Source: Pseudomonas abietaniphila
GTDB taxonomy: Bacteria; Pseudomonadota; Gammaproteobacteria; Pseudomonadales; Pseudomonadaceae
Length of the DNA: 64,000 nt
Direction of reading: 5' to 3'
NCBI RefSeq assembly: GCF_900100795.1
Contig: NZ_FNCO01000002.1
Location: 702,007 to 766,006, forward strand
Each line of letters opens with the position of its first letter. Position 1 is the stretch's first letter. The notes beneath the pieces were generated by a model. It did not search any database. It was not told the DNA's origin and saw only the letters and a list, made by a program, of their open reading frames with translations. This document shows positions 36,254 to 43,943 of this stretch, one piece after another. The position numbers were made by a program, and so were the translations under genes.

Positions 36254-36561
36254 TTTAAATCTCCAGAAGTGGGTGTGATTCTTAAGTAAGCAAAGCGTAT
36301 GTTCGTTTGCTTGGGGCTGATTCTTCACCATTGTTCTCGAGAGGGTAAATATTTACGGTCGATAAGACACATTAGCGGCGTTGATATAAGAAGATTGTTT
36401 CATTCCGAGCAACAGACTGTTGTTGCAAATGATGGCGACGCTTTAATTGGCGTGCGCACATCACTGCACTGCAGGTGCGCACCGTTAATACATGACTGTT
36501 TATAACGACATCGAGCAGTATTGAGCCCGCTACCATTACTTATGACGTCGAAAATGCCAGG
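36254..36561. other. AT-rich intergenic region, no gene seen
   Basis: About 310 bp, visibly lower GC than the flanking housekeeping genes. It must hold the DUF2790 promoter. I found no open frame with a start and ribosome site and no hrp box. Confidence 0.5.
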
Positions 36562-36562
36562 C

Positions 36563-36598
36563 AAAGAAAAAGCGATCACCCTGCGAAGGGTGATCGCT
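36563..36598 (-). terminator. terminator of repeat-protein gene
   Basis: Stem AGCGATCACCCT / AGGGTGATCGCT (36571-36598, 4-base loop), followed on the minus strand by TTTTTCTTT, 10 bp past the stop of the repeat-protein gene. Confidence 0.9.
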
Positions 36599-36608
36599 TC
36601 AGGTGTTG

Positions 36609-37553
36609 CTATTTGGTGAGTCGGTCGTAGTCCATCTCACCTGCCACTTCACGGAAGTTCATGTGGTCCAGCGGACTGGCTGCGGTACGCCCGGCACCGA
36701 CCTTGTCGGAACCGTCAGACGCCAGCCCGCGCTCAGGCTTGCCGTTGGCGGCAACCGCATTGGCGCCGACGTGATCGGCACCATCTGCCGCGACACGATT
36801 AGCGCCGACACGGTCTGCGCCGTCGGCCGCCACACGGTTAGCGCCGACACGATCTGCGCCGTCAGCTGCGACACGGTTAGCGCCCACGCGATCTGCGCCA
36901 TCGGCCGCTACACGGTTAGCGCCAACGCGGTCTGCGCCATCGGCCGCTACACGGTTGGCGCCAACACGGTCTGCACCGTCGGCCGCAACACGGTTAGCGC
37001 CAACACGGTCTGCACCGTCAGCTGCGACACGGTTAGCGCCAACGCGGTCTGCGCCATCGGCCGCTACACGGTTGGCACCGACACGATCTGCACCATCGGC
37101 CGCAACACGGTTAGCGCCAACGCGGTCTGCGCCATCAGCCGCTACACGGTTAGCGCCAACGCGATCTGCGCCGTCAGCTGCGACACGGTTAGCGCCAACG
37201 CGGTCTGCGCCGTCGGCGGCGAGTTTCGCGGCACCCACATGATCCGCGCCGTCAGATGCTGTGGCATTGGCGCCAACATGATCGGCGCCGTCGGCTGCCA
37301 CACGATTAGCCCCCACACGGTCTGCGCCATCTGAGGCGAGTTTGCTGGCACCTACGTGGTCAGCGCCATCGGCGGCTGTCGCGTTTGCCCCGACATGATC
37401 CGCGCCATCTGAGGCTGTTCTATTAGGGCCGACTTTCTCGGAACCGTATTCCGCAACCGTCTTGCCCTCGTTCACATCTGAGGCTGCATACGCAGCCGAC
37501 ACGCCCAAGGCCAGCACGGAAACCGTCAGGCCCCAAATCATTTGTCTCTTCAT
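36609..37553 (-). CDS. exported protein built of 13-residue tandem repeats
   Basis: 314 residues. A signal peptide (MKRQMIWGLTVSVLALGVSA, cleavage near AYA) is followed by a 24-residue linker, seventeen consecutive 13-residue repeats with consensus ADGADRVGANRVA (residues 48-268), and a 46-residue tail that contains one more degenerate unit (SDGSDKVGAGRTA). Variants change R to H or NRV to NAT, SKL or AKL. There is no Cys. The regular DGAD and VGAN positions recall calcium-binding or beta-solenoid repeats, but I cannot assign a family. GGAG lies 9 bp before ATG 37553. It lies about 660 bp from the T3SS operon but has no hrp box. Confidence 0.85.
   Translation of the reverse strand: MKRQMIWGLTVSVLALGVSAAYAASDVNEGKTVAEYGSEKVGPNRTASDGADHVGANATAADGADHVGASKLASDGADRVGANRVAADGADHVGANATASDGADHVGAAKLAADGADRVGANRVAADGADRVGANRVAADGADRVGANRVAADGADRVGANRVAADGADRVGANRVAADGADRVGANRVAADGADRVGANRVAADGADRVGANRVAADGADRVGANRVAADGADRVGANRVAADGADRVGANRVAADGADHVGANAVAANGKPERGLASDGSDKVGAGRTAASPLDHMNFREVAGEMDYDRLTK
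36750..37412. repeat. 17 x 39-bp coding tandem repeat
   Basis: Exactly 663 bp = 17 units of 39 bp inside the exported repeat protein. The central units are nearly identical at DNA level and differ mainly at third codon positions, which points to recent expansion. Copy number is expected to vary between strains. Confidence 0.95.
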
Positions 37554-38138
37554 AACCGATTGCTCCAAGTGTCATGTCGGTTGATGTGAGCAAGATGCTC
37601 GGATGGTTGCCTACCTCGGCACTGTTGTCTTCCTGGACCTTCCATAACTTACTCTTTTAATGAAGAACGCCGAAAAAGGCTCAACTGCCTGCTTAACGAG
37701 ACAGTCACCCAATCCAGTTGAACCGAACGGTTAAATAAAAACAGCGATCACGCCTTCAGAACAGGATAGTCCTCGTCGGGCCGTCACGCCCGTCTTTACA
37801 GGACGATCCGCCGGATGGCTGCTGATCATATCCTTTCCAGTTCGATCCAGCGCCGGGTTATTAGTTCGCCAGTTATCAATAAAAGCACGATCAGGCAAGT
37901 TCAGCCAATAACACCAAAGTATGGAATGACGAGTAAGAGAACATCGGAGCGGGGAAACGGAAACCTGCGATATCGCACCGAATAAGGGCATGACAGAACC
38001 AACTAAACGAAGGGCCGTCACACGTCAGTGGCAAGTACTTGATTCGTGAAGAATTTTATAAAAACCTGTCGGGATTCGGAGCTAGGCGTTGAACACGCGG
38101 CAGCGGGCAACAATAGGGCATGGAATGGAGACGGCCGA
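37554..38138. other. AT-rich intergenic region between repeat protein and T3SS operon
   Basis: About 580 bp with lower GC than the coding DNA. Open frames here have no codon bias or ribosome sites. It must contain the promoter of the repeat-protein gene; I found no GGAACC-type hrp box on either strand. Confidence 0.5.
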
Positions 38139-38204
38139 AAACTTGAAGCCGTCGTAACGTTGTACTCAGCGCACAGGCTGAACGCGACGTCAGACGGCTT
38201 CAAG
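38139..38204 (-). terminator. possible long-hairpin terminator of hrpK operon
   Basis: CTTGAAGCCGTC (38142-38153) and GACGGCTTCAAG (38193-38204) are exact inverse copies about 39 bases apart. They lie just beyond the stop at 38217, and on the minus strand GTTTTC follows. The large loop makes the assignment tentative. Confidence 0.4.
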
Positions 38205-38216
38205 GCAGTGAATCGA

Positions 38217-39158
38217 TCAGCCCGGCAATTGCCCCTGACCGCTCTCGATGATTTTTGCGAAATTCATGACGTTATCCACGTACTGGGGATCGCCTACGCC
38301 GCCTGCGTCGGAGAGGTTGCTGCTGACTTTGTCAGGCCCCGAGTTATAGGCCCGCAGCGCTGACCCCCAATCGCCAAAGGCTTTCTGTTGATCACGCATG
38401 TACAAGGCGCCCGCCATGATGTTGTCGTGGGCGTTGTTCACGTCAGCGTTGCCGAGCAGCTCAGGATTTTCTTTCTTGAGACCCGCAAAGGTGTCGGCGT
38501 TGACCTGCATCAGGCCGGCATCGGTCTTGCCGTTGACGTTGGTGGTGTCCTGACCCAATTGCCCGCGTGATTCGGCCCAGATCTGTCCGGCAATAATGCT
38601 CGGTGGTACGCCGGTCGCCTTGGAGGCATCCATGATGTCGGAGCGGTACGGCTCCAATTGCTTCGGCAAATGCAGATCGCCCGACCCCGAGAGCGACGTA
38701 TCACCCGGGACCGCGCTGGCGGCGTTGCTGGACGGAGCGCCTACGCCCCCGCTCCCGCCATTGCCGCCACCGCCGCCCGCGCCATCAACGCCACCGTTGC
38801 CACCACCGCCTTGAGCCGCCAGATTTTGGGGATTGGGCTGATTGCTGTTGTTCTGCGTGAGCATCTGCAACAGCGCCATCAACAGACTCATGATCTGTTG
38901 AACCATGCCAGTCTGGCTGTTATTCCCCGCCAGCGGGCTGGCCGCGTTGGCCTGGGGATCCTGACTGTTGGGCGGCGCGAAGTTGACCTGGGACTGGGTG
39001 GGGTTGGCGAAGAGCAACGTGCTTGGGTCAATAGAGTGTTGGCCGCCGCCACCGCTCAGTGCACTTGGCTGCCCATGTTTGCCGCTCAGGGACGAGAAGT
39101 CCGTGGGCATGGCATTCGGATCCTGTAACGGGCGAAGCGACGAAACACCGATACTCAT
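38217..39158 (-). CDS. hopP1: harpin-like type III lytic transglycosylase (HopP1/HrpH-like)
   Basis: 313 residues without cysteine. The N-terminal half is harpin-like: Ser/Asn/Gln/Gly-rich, a hydrophobic helix MVQQIMSLLMALLQMLTQ and a long glycine tract. From about residue 165 there is an SLT transglycosylase domain with the catalytic Glu in QIWAESRGQ, then DAGLMQVNADTF and LRAYNSGP. Such proteins are secreted by the hrp T3SS and loosen peptidoglycan for needle passage. The gene lies 75 bp behind hrpK with its own GAAAGAGG site and no hrp box of its own, so it is expected to be cotranscribed with hrpK. The HopP1 name is by architecture; HrpH or HopAJ are alternatives. Confidence 0.82.
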   Translation of the reverse strand: MSIGVSSLRPLQDPNAMPTDFSSLSGKHGQPSALSGGGGQHSIDPSTLLFANPTQSQVNFAPPNSQDPQANAASPLAGNNSQTGMVQQIMSLLMALLQMLTQNNSNQPNPQNLAAQGGGGNGGVDGAGGGGGNGGSGGVGAPSSNAASAVPGDTSLSGSGDLHLPKQLEPYRSDIMDASKATGVPPSIIAGQIWAESRGQLGQDTTNVNGKTDAGLMQVNADTFAGLKKENPELLGNADVNNAHDNIMAGALYMRDQQKAFGDWGSALRAYNSGPDKVSSNLSDAGGVGDPQYVDNVMNFAKIIESGQGQLPG

Positions 39159-39233
39159 GATCGTTTACCTCTTTCAGGTCAGGGTTATGAATCAGCGTGT
39201 TGCAAGTGGAGAACCGTATCTGCACGCCCCCCA

Positions 39234-41594
39234 TCAATGCGCCTTGGGAATGCCGAACTGCTCAAGCGTCGGGTCGACGTTGTGGTCGAAGGCTTTCTGC
39301 GCTTTGTGTTTCTTCACCGCTTCGATGATCGCGGAGATACCGAAACCCAGGCTCATGGCGGCGTCGGCGATCCAGCCCACTACCGGGATAGAGGCGCCGA
39401 TCGCGGCGCCTGCCGCCATACCGACCGCTTCACCGGCGACCATGCCCGCCACTCGACCACCGACTTTTGCGGCCACTTCACCCAGCCCCGCGCGGCCGGC
39501 GGATTTGGCCACAGCGTCATAACCTTGCTTGGCCGCCGACAAGCCGGATTTGGTGCTGTCGTAAATGGTTTTGGCCGCATCGGTTTTGTCGCCACGGGCG
39601 AGCATGTCCGAAACCGAAGCGAAACCGGCGACCGAGCGCAACGCCCCTGGCCCCATTTGCGCGGCGACCTGCAGGGCCATCGAAGGCGCGTGATCCTTGT
39701 CGCCTTGGGCGTCGTCAAGCAGCTTGCGTCCGCTTTTGGACGCCTGCAGTTGCGCGAGCGTCGCATCGACGTAGTGCGCTTGCTGCCTCTGGACAAAGCC
39801 TTGGGGCAGGACGCTGTCGTAGGCCGCCTTCTGTGCGTCGGCAGCGTTGAGGGCGTCGGCGGCGTCGGCTTTTTTCTGATTGAGCAACTGCTTTACCGCG
39901 CCGCCTTCGCTGAAGTTGCGCACGTACGAGTCCTGCAACTGTCCCTGAAGATCAGGCCGATTGCCGAGCACCTGGTCGGCGGTCGGGACTTTCGCGTCGT
40001 CGCCCAGCAGGTCTTTCTGCATCTGCAATTGCGCCGACAACCCACCGATTGCGCTGCTGTAATCCGCGTTCGGCTTGTCTTTGCTGGTCGCCTTGTCGGC
40101 GGCGGCCATGTCAGTCTGCAAGGCCTGGCCACTGTTGACCTTTTGCATCTGCTCGTTGACGGCTTTTTGCAACTGCGGCGTGCTGCCGACCAGTGCACGC
40201 GACTGCTGGGGAATCTGTTTGTCGAGAAACGCCTGGACGTCAGGATCGGCTTGCAACTGGCCGATTTTTTCGTTAAGCGCATCTTCGGTTTTCTCGGTCT
40301 TGCGCAGATCATGACCGGCCACCACGCTCTGCCGGGTCTGTTGCAACTTGACCATCACCGCGGCTTTCTGCTCGCCGGTGTAGGCCGAGGAATGGTCGAA
40401 CACATCCTTGTCCAATTTGCTGATGTCGGTGTTGGCGACCGAATTCAGCGTGGCTGCGTCGCTGAGCACACTGGCGAATTCGCCTCCGTTGGTGGGCGCC
40501 TGCTTCTTGATCCAGTCGCTGATATTACTGGCGCTGAACAGTTTGTCCGGGCTGTGAGCGGCAAGAGAGCGCCCCTCGAGACCGCCTTGGTCAATTTGCG
40601 TCAGGAAGCCGGGTTGCGACCAGGTTTTTGCCGACTGCCTGAGCGCGCCTGCCAACCCGGGGTTGTCGTCCTGGATCGCCTTGAGGCCATCGGCACTGGT
40701 GAGCCCATCGACTTTCGTCTTGCCGTCAGCGCCCTGCGCATGTTTCGGATCGGCCGCTTTGGTCAACGGTTCATTGGCGCGCATCAACGCTGCGCTGCGC
40801 ACCAGTTCCAGCGACTGGGGATCAGCGTCGGGATGATCTTTCTGATACTTGGCGACGTCTTTGTCTGCGCTGTCGGCGGCTTTCTGCATGTTTTTGGCGA
40901 ACGCATTGAGGTCGCCGTCGGTGATCTTGCCATCGGCCTTGCCGCCATGTTTTCCGGTGTCGACGGCGGTTTTCAATGCCGGGTTGGCGTTGATGAAGTC
41001 CATCGCCTTGGCCCCATCGGAGCCTCCCTGCGCCGCCATGCGTGCAGCGGCGATGGGTCGGTTGAGCTCCTTGGCGGCCTGTTCTCGCTGGTCAGGCGGC
41101 AGATTCGCGACCATGGGTGCCCAACGCTCCAGTTCCTTGGGCGAGGAGTACTTCGAGTCATCCAGAAAACTGGCCTCTGAGGCTTTGGGTGCGCCAGCAG
41201 GCTGTGTGGCATCGGCGGGTTTGCTCGCGTCGGCCGGTGTGGCTGCGCTCACATCGTTGACGGTGCTGGGTTGTCCCGGCGTTGTTGTGCCCTGAGCGGG
41301 CGTCTTCGCAGGCAACGTCTGGTTGCCAGGGGCCTCCGTGCCGGGTTGTGTCTGGGCGTTGCCCTTGAACAATTGAATCAGCAGCGACAGCAACTGCGTA
41401 TCCGTGGACTGGGCCGGGCTCTGCGGTGGCGTGCCGGTGGCGCCGAACTGCACATTGGGGTTGGCGGCTCCGCCCTGGGCCAGCAGCATCTTGGGTGCGT
41501 TGAGGGCTGCGTTGCCGAGGGTCGAGTGCTGGATCGAATCACCGCTGTCGGGTTGAGGCGCGATACCGCTGTAGGGACTGTTCGAAATACGCAT
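39234..41594 (-). CDS. hrpK: HrpK-family type III translocator
   Basis: About 786 residues, cysteine-free, Ala/Asp/Lys/Gln-rich, hydrophilic in the middle, with a hydrophobic glycine-rich segment near the C-terminus (GMVAGEAVGMAAGAAIGASI, then PVVGWIADAAMSLGFGISAI) and the end FDHNVDPTLEQFGIPKAH. This fits P. syringae HrpK (related to HrpF/NolX translocators), which helps effectors cross the plant membrane. Two starts are possible: 41606 (MATPMRIS) and 41594 (MRIS). I prefer 41594 because a GGATGG site precedes it and the transcript from the hrp box would otherwise leave a very short leader. First gene of a two-gene hrp-box operon. Confidence 0.85.
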   Translation of the reverse strand: MRISNSPYSGIAPQPDSGDSIQHSTLGNAALNAPKMLLAQGGAANPNVQFGATGTPPQSPAQSTDTQLLSLLIQLFKGNAQTQPGTEAPGNQTLPAKTPAQGTTTPGQPSTVNDVSAATPADASKPADATQPAGAPKASEASFLDDSKYSSPKELERWAPMVANLPPDQREQAAKELNRPIAAARMAAQGGSDGAKAMDFINANPALKTAVDTGKHGGKADGKITDGDLNAFAKNMQKAADSADKDVAKYQKDHPDADPQSLELVRSAALMRANEPLTKAADPKHAQGADGKTKVDGLTSADGLKAIQDDNPGLAGALRQSAKTWSQPGFLTQIDQGGLEGRSLAAHSPDKLFSASNISDWIKKQAPTNGGEFASVLSDAATLNSVANTDISKLDKDVFDHSSAYTGEQKAAVMVKLQQTRQSVVAGHDLRKTEKTEDALNEKIGQLQADPDVQAFLDKQIPQQSRALVGSTPQLQKAVNEQMQKVNSGQALQTDMAAADKATSKDKPNADYSSAIGGLSAQLQMQKDLLGDDAKVPTADQVLGNRPDLQGQLQDSYVRNFSEGGAVKQLLNQKKADAADALNAADAQKAAYDSVLPQGFVQRQQAHYVDATLAQLQASKSGRKLLDDAQGDKDHAPSMALQVAAQMGPGALRSVAGFASVSDMLARGDKTDAAKTIYDSTKSGLSAAKQGYDAVAKSAGRAGLGEVAAKVGGRVAGMVAGEAVGMAAGAAIGASIPVVGWIADAAMSLGFGISAIIEAVKKHKAQKAFDHNVDPTLEQFGIPKAH

Positions 41595-41627
41595 GGGGGT
41601 CGCCATCCGGGAATGAAGGATGGCAAC

Positions 41628-41655
41628 TGTGTGGTCGTTGACGGCGGGCGGTTCC
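41628..41655 (-). promoter_or_regulatory. hrp box (HrpL promoter) of hrpK operon
   Basis: Minus strand GGAACC-N15-CCACACA, matching the P. syringae HrpL consensus GGAACC-N15/16-CCACNNA, 22-34 bp before the hrpK start. Confidence 0.93.
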
Positions 41656-41868
41656 GCTCAATGTTTCGATCTATGTCCATCTTGAGACTGCCGGCAGTGC
41701 CCTGTCGCAGATGCAGTGCCTGCGAAACCACCGCGCCAGAGCACTGCAACGCCTCCATCATTCTGGTTAATGAAGACCATGAAGACGATTGTCTTCAGGT
41801 TTGCGGGCCGTCACGTAACATCGCCCCATCACTTACCACCCCACTCTTCACTTGAAGGACTCACGACC

Positions 41869-41985
41869 ATGACTATCCATCTGATCAACGCCGTCGCCCT
41901 CACCGCCGTCACCGTGTTCCTGGTCAACCGCGCCTTCGCCCTGTACGACCTGGTCAATGCCGCCACCGTCTCCGAGCACATCTGA
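41869..41985 (+). CDS. 38-residue hydrophobic small protein between hrpK and hrpL
   Basis: Short frame with ATG 41869, GAAGGA about 12 bp upstream and an immediate hairpin after the stop. The N-terminal two-thirds (HLINAVALTAVTVFLVNRAF) could be one membrane helix; the tail is ALYDLVNAATVSEHI. It is not a frame I recognise and there is no hrp box upstream. Support comes from the ribosome site, good third-position GC and the terminator. It could still be spurious. Confidence 0.5.
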   Translation: MTIHLINAVALTAVTVFLVNRAFALYDLVNAATVSEHI

Positions 41986-42002
41986 AACGGCCTGTGCCGT
42001 TT
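41985..42002 (+). terminator. short hairpin after small ORF, before hrpL end
   Basis: AAACGGC-CTGT-GCCGTTT starts in the small ORF stop codon and ends 30 bp before the hrpL stop. The A-tract and T-tract are in the arms, so it may serve both converging genes. Confidence 0.5.
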
Positions 42003-42031
42003 GAGCTGTGCTCGGCGCACGTCGGCCGGCT

Positions 42032-42586
42032 TCAGGCGAACGGGTCCATTTGCCGCTTCAGTTGCTCCCTCGCCCGAGACAGACGCGAACGCACCGTGCC
42101 GATCGGCACCCCCAGCGACGTAGCCGTCTCTTGATAATTGCCGTCCATTTCCAGTGACACCTCGATCACTCGCTGCATGTTCGAAGGCAGCGTGCCGATC
42201 GCTTTGACGACGCGCACCAATTGCCGATGGCCGTCAACCTGGTGGCCGATATCGCCTTGCGCCTCAATTTCGGTATGGGCGTGGTCTTCCCAGCTTTCCT
42301 GATACGGCTGACGATACATTTTGCGGAAATGATTGCGGATCAAGTTCAACGCGATGCCGCACAGCCATGTCTGCGGTTTGCTCGCATTCTGGAATTTGTG
42401 CTCACTGCGCAGCGCCTCGAGAAAGGTGCATTGAAGGATGTCGTCGGCGTCGTCCGGGTTCATGACGCGCTTCTGAATGAACGCACGAATCATCTTCACC
42501 TGATCGCTGCTCAACTGACGAATGCCGGTTGATGGCTGACGACGAGTCGGGGAATCAATATCGAGTATCGAGAGGCTGGGAAACAT
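42032..42586 (-). CDS. hrpL: ECF sigma factor HrpL
   Basis: 184 residues, the same length as P. syringae HrpL. Alternative sigma factor that directs RNA polymerase to hrp boxes of T3SS and effector genes. Region 2 is seen in RVMNPDDADDILQCTFLEAL and the highly typical KPQTWLCGIALNLIRNHFRK; region 4 in GNYQETATSLGVPIGTVRSR. ATG 42586 has AAGGAAG upstream. It is divergent from the hrpJ operon and carries a sigma-54-type promoter, as expected for activation by HrpR/HrpS, whose genes are not in this window. Confidence 0.97.
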   Translation of the reverse strand: MFPSLSILDIDSPTRRQPSTGIRQLSSDQVKMIRAFIQKRVMNPDDADDILQCTFLEALRSEHKFQNASKPQTWLCGIALNLIRNHFRKMYRQPYQESWEDHAHTEIEAQGDIGHQVDGHRQLVRVVKAIGTLPSNMQRVIEVSLEMDGNYQETATSLGVPIGTVRSRLSRAREQLKRQMDPFA

Positions 42587-42622
42587 CAGGGCTCTTCCTT
42601 GTTTGGAGTGTGTTAGCCCTAT

Positions 42623-42638
42623 AGCGATATGCATGCCA
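42623..42638 (-). promoter_or_regulatory. sigma-54-type promoter of hrpL
   Basis: Minus strand TGGCATGCATATCGCT has GG-N10-GC spacing and two mismatches to the sigma-54 consensus. It lies about 37-52 bp before the hrpL start. Known hrpL promoters in P. syringae depend on sigma-54 and HrpRS. Confidence 0.75.
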
Positions 42639-42772
42639 CTCAAATAAATATCGCAACCTGCTGATATATATAGATAAATAAATAGCTGGCTTTTCACGCC
42701 GTGCAAAATCTTGCGCGAGTGCGCTGATTCCCTTACAGGTTTTGGCACAAAGTGATCGATTGCCCGGTGAAT

Positions 42773-42801
42773 GGAACCGGGCGGGCAGGACGACCCACTC
42801 A
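42773..42801 (+). promoter_or_regulatory. hrp box of hrpJ operon
   Basis: GGAACC-N16-CCACTCA, a full match to the HrpL consensus, 30 bp upstream of hrpJ. It should drive the whole twelve-gene hrpJ-hrcU operon. Confidence 0.95.
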
Positions 42802-42830
42802 GAGCGCATGACCACGCTCAGAACCTGCCC

Positions 42831-43943
42831 ATGAAGATCGCCGCCCCCTCTGCGCCACCTGCGTTGCACACCCCTGCCCCCGCTGCCGCGAGCAACGCGT
42901 CTTCGCAGGTCACGGCGCTGCGCACGAACACCCCGAACATGGGCGGGACGTCGCCGCAACAGGTCTCCCGATTTGCCGCTGCGCTGGTGCAACAAAGCCG
43001 TGGGCTGAGCCAGCGCGAATTGATTGCCAGCAGCAATGCGCTGCAATCGCGCGCGGTGAAGCTGGGCGAGCTGTATTCGCTGCTGATGGGGAGTCAGGAC
43101 ACGGGCCTCGACGACGCAGCGCGCAACCTGCGCAAGCAGTTGCAAAAGCAACGTGCAGCCAGCCTCGCGCAGGTGTTGAGTTTCGCAGGCGGGGACCCGG
43201 CCAAAGCCCAGGTGGTCTTGCAGGCCGCGCGAAAGCAGGCGCAGGCCGACGGCGCCACGGGTGAGCATGTCGTGCTGACCCAGCAACTCAAACTGCTGCG
43301 CCGCCAATACGGCCAACGCGCCCGCGCGGGCATCAACAGTGCGAAGGCATTCGCCAAGTCCGGTACCGACAGCAAACGCCGTGGCGCCCTGCGTAACCTC
43401 TATGGGGTCGCAGTCTCAGGTCAGCAGAACATCACGGGGCTGATCGATGCTCTCCTGAGTGAGCAAGAAGAGGCCGGTGAATTCGAGCTCAACTTGCGCG
43501 ACATGCGCAGCGCCATTGCCGACGATTTATCGGCCCTGACACCCTCAACCTCCCACCAGCAATTGCGCACCTTGATGCATGGCCTGAATACCGCGCGCCA
43601 TGTCGCGACATTGCTGCAAGGCTGCGAACACCTGCTGGGCCGCATGCGCAACAAGAACCCCGGGCTGCAAGTCGACTCGGCGGCCTTCCTCAAGCATCTG
43701 CTGGCGCTGTCGGGCAAAGGCATGAGCCTCAATGAAACACTGCAGCTGACCCAACACATCGGCGGCAAGCACCTCAAACATCAGCTGGCCTTTCTCAACG
43801 GCCTGCGCCCGATGCTGCAACAACTGCCGATTCTGCTCTGGCGCGACATGAAAAGCCGTCAAACCGCACTGGGCAACCTGCTCATCCTCATGGCCGAACT
43901 GACTCGGCAGGAACAGAACCAGCTCCAGGGGGGCCTTGCCTGA
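42831..43943 (+). CDS. hrpJ: HrpJ, type III gatekeeper (SctW)
   Basis: 370-residue YopN/SctW-family protein that controls the order of translocator and effector secretion from the cytosolic side of the injectisome. The N-terminus (MKIAAPSAPPALHTPAPAAA) is Ala/Pro/Ser-rich as in secreted proteins. The body is helical, with the SctW-type segment SREL/LIASSNALQSRAVKLGELYSLL and a TyeA-like C-terminal part ending EQNQLQGGLA. The start at ATG 42831 is the first in-frame ATG after the hrp box; the ribosome site is weak. Its stop overlaps hrcV by one base. Confidence 0.92.
   Translation: MKIAAPSAPPALHTPAPAAASNASSQVTALRTNTPNMGGTSPQQVSRFAAALVQQSRGLSQRELIASSNALQSRAVKLGELYSLLMGSQDTGLDDAARNLRKQLQKQRAASLAQVLSFAGGDPAKAQVVLQAARKQAQADGATGEHVVLTQQLKLLRRQYGQRARAGINSAKAFAKSGTDSKRRGALRNLYGVAVSGQQNITGLIDALLSEQEEAGEFELNLRDMRSAIADDLSALTPSTSHQQLRTLMHGLNTARHVATLLQGCEHLLGRMRNKNPGLQVDSAAFLKHLLALSGKGMSLNETLQLTQHIGGKHLKHQLAFLNGLRPMLQQLPILLWRDMKSRQTALGNLLILMAELTRQEQNQLQGGLA

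Noticed and set aside
36603..37334. Long plus-strand open frame opposite the repeat protein
   Set aside because: It mirrors the tandem repeat in another frame. The minus-strand frame has the signal peptide, ribosome site and terminator.
36750..37412. CRISPR array
   Set aside because: The 39-bp units are contiguous, coding and without unique spacers; no cas genes are present.
36254..38216. hrp boxes controlling the repeat-protein or DUF2790 genes
   Set aside because: No GGAACC-N15/16-CCAC pattern was found on either strand in these intergenic regions.
39237..41180. 647-codon plus-strand frame opposite hrpK
   Set aside because: High-GC shadow frame. hrpK on the minus strand has an hrp box, translocator features and the expected partner genes.
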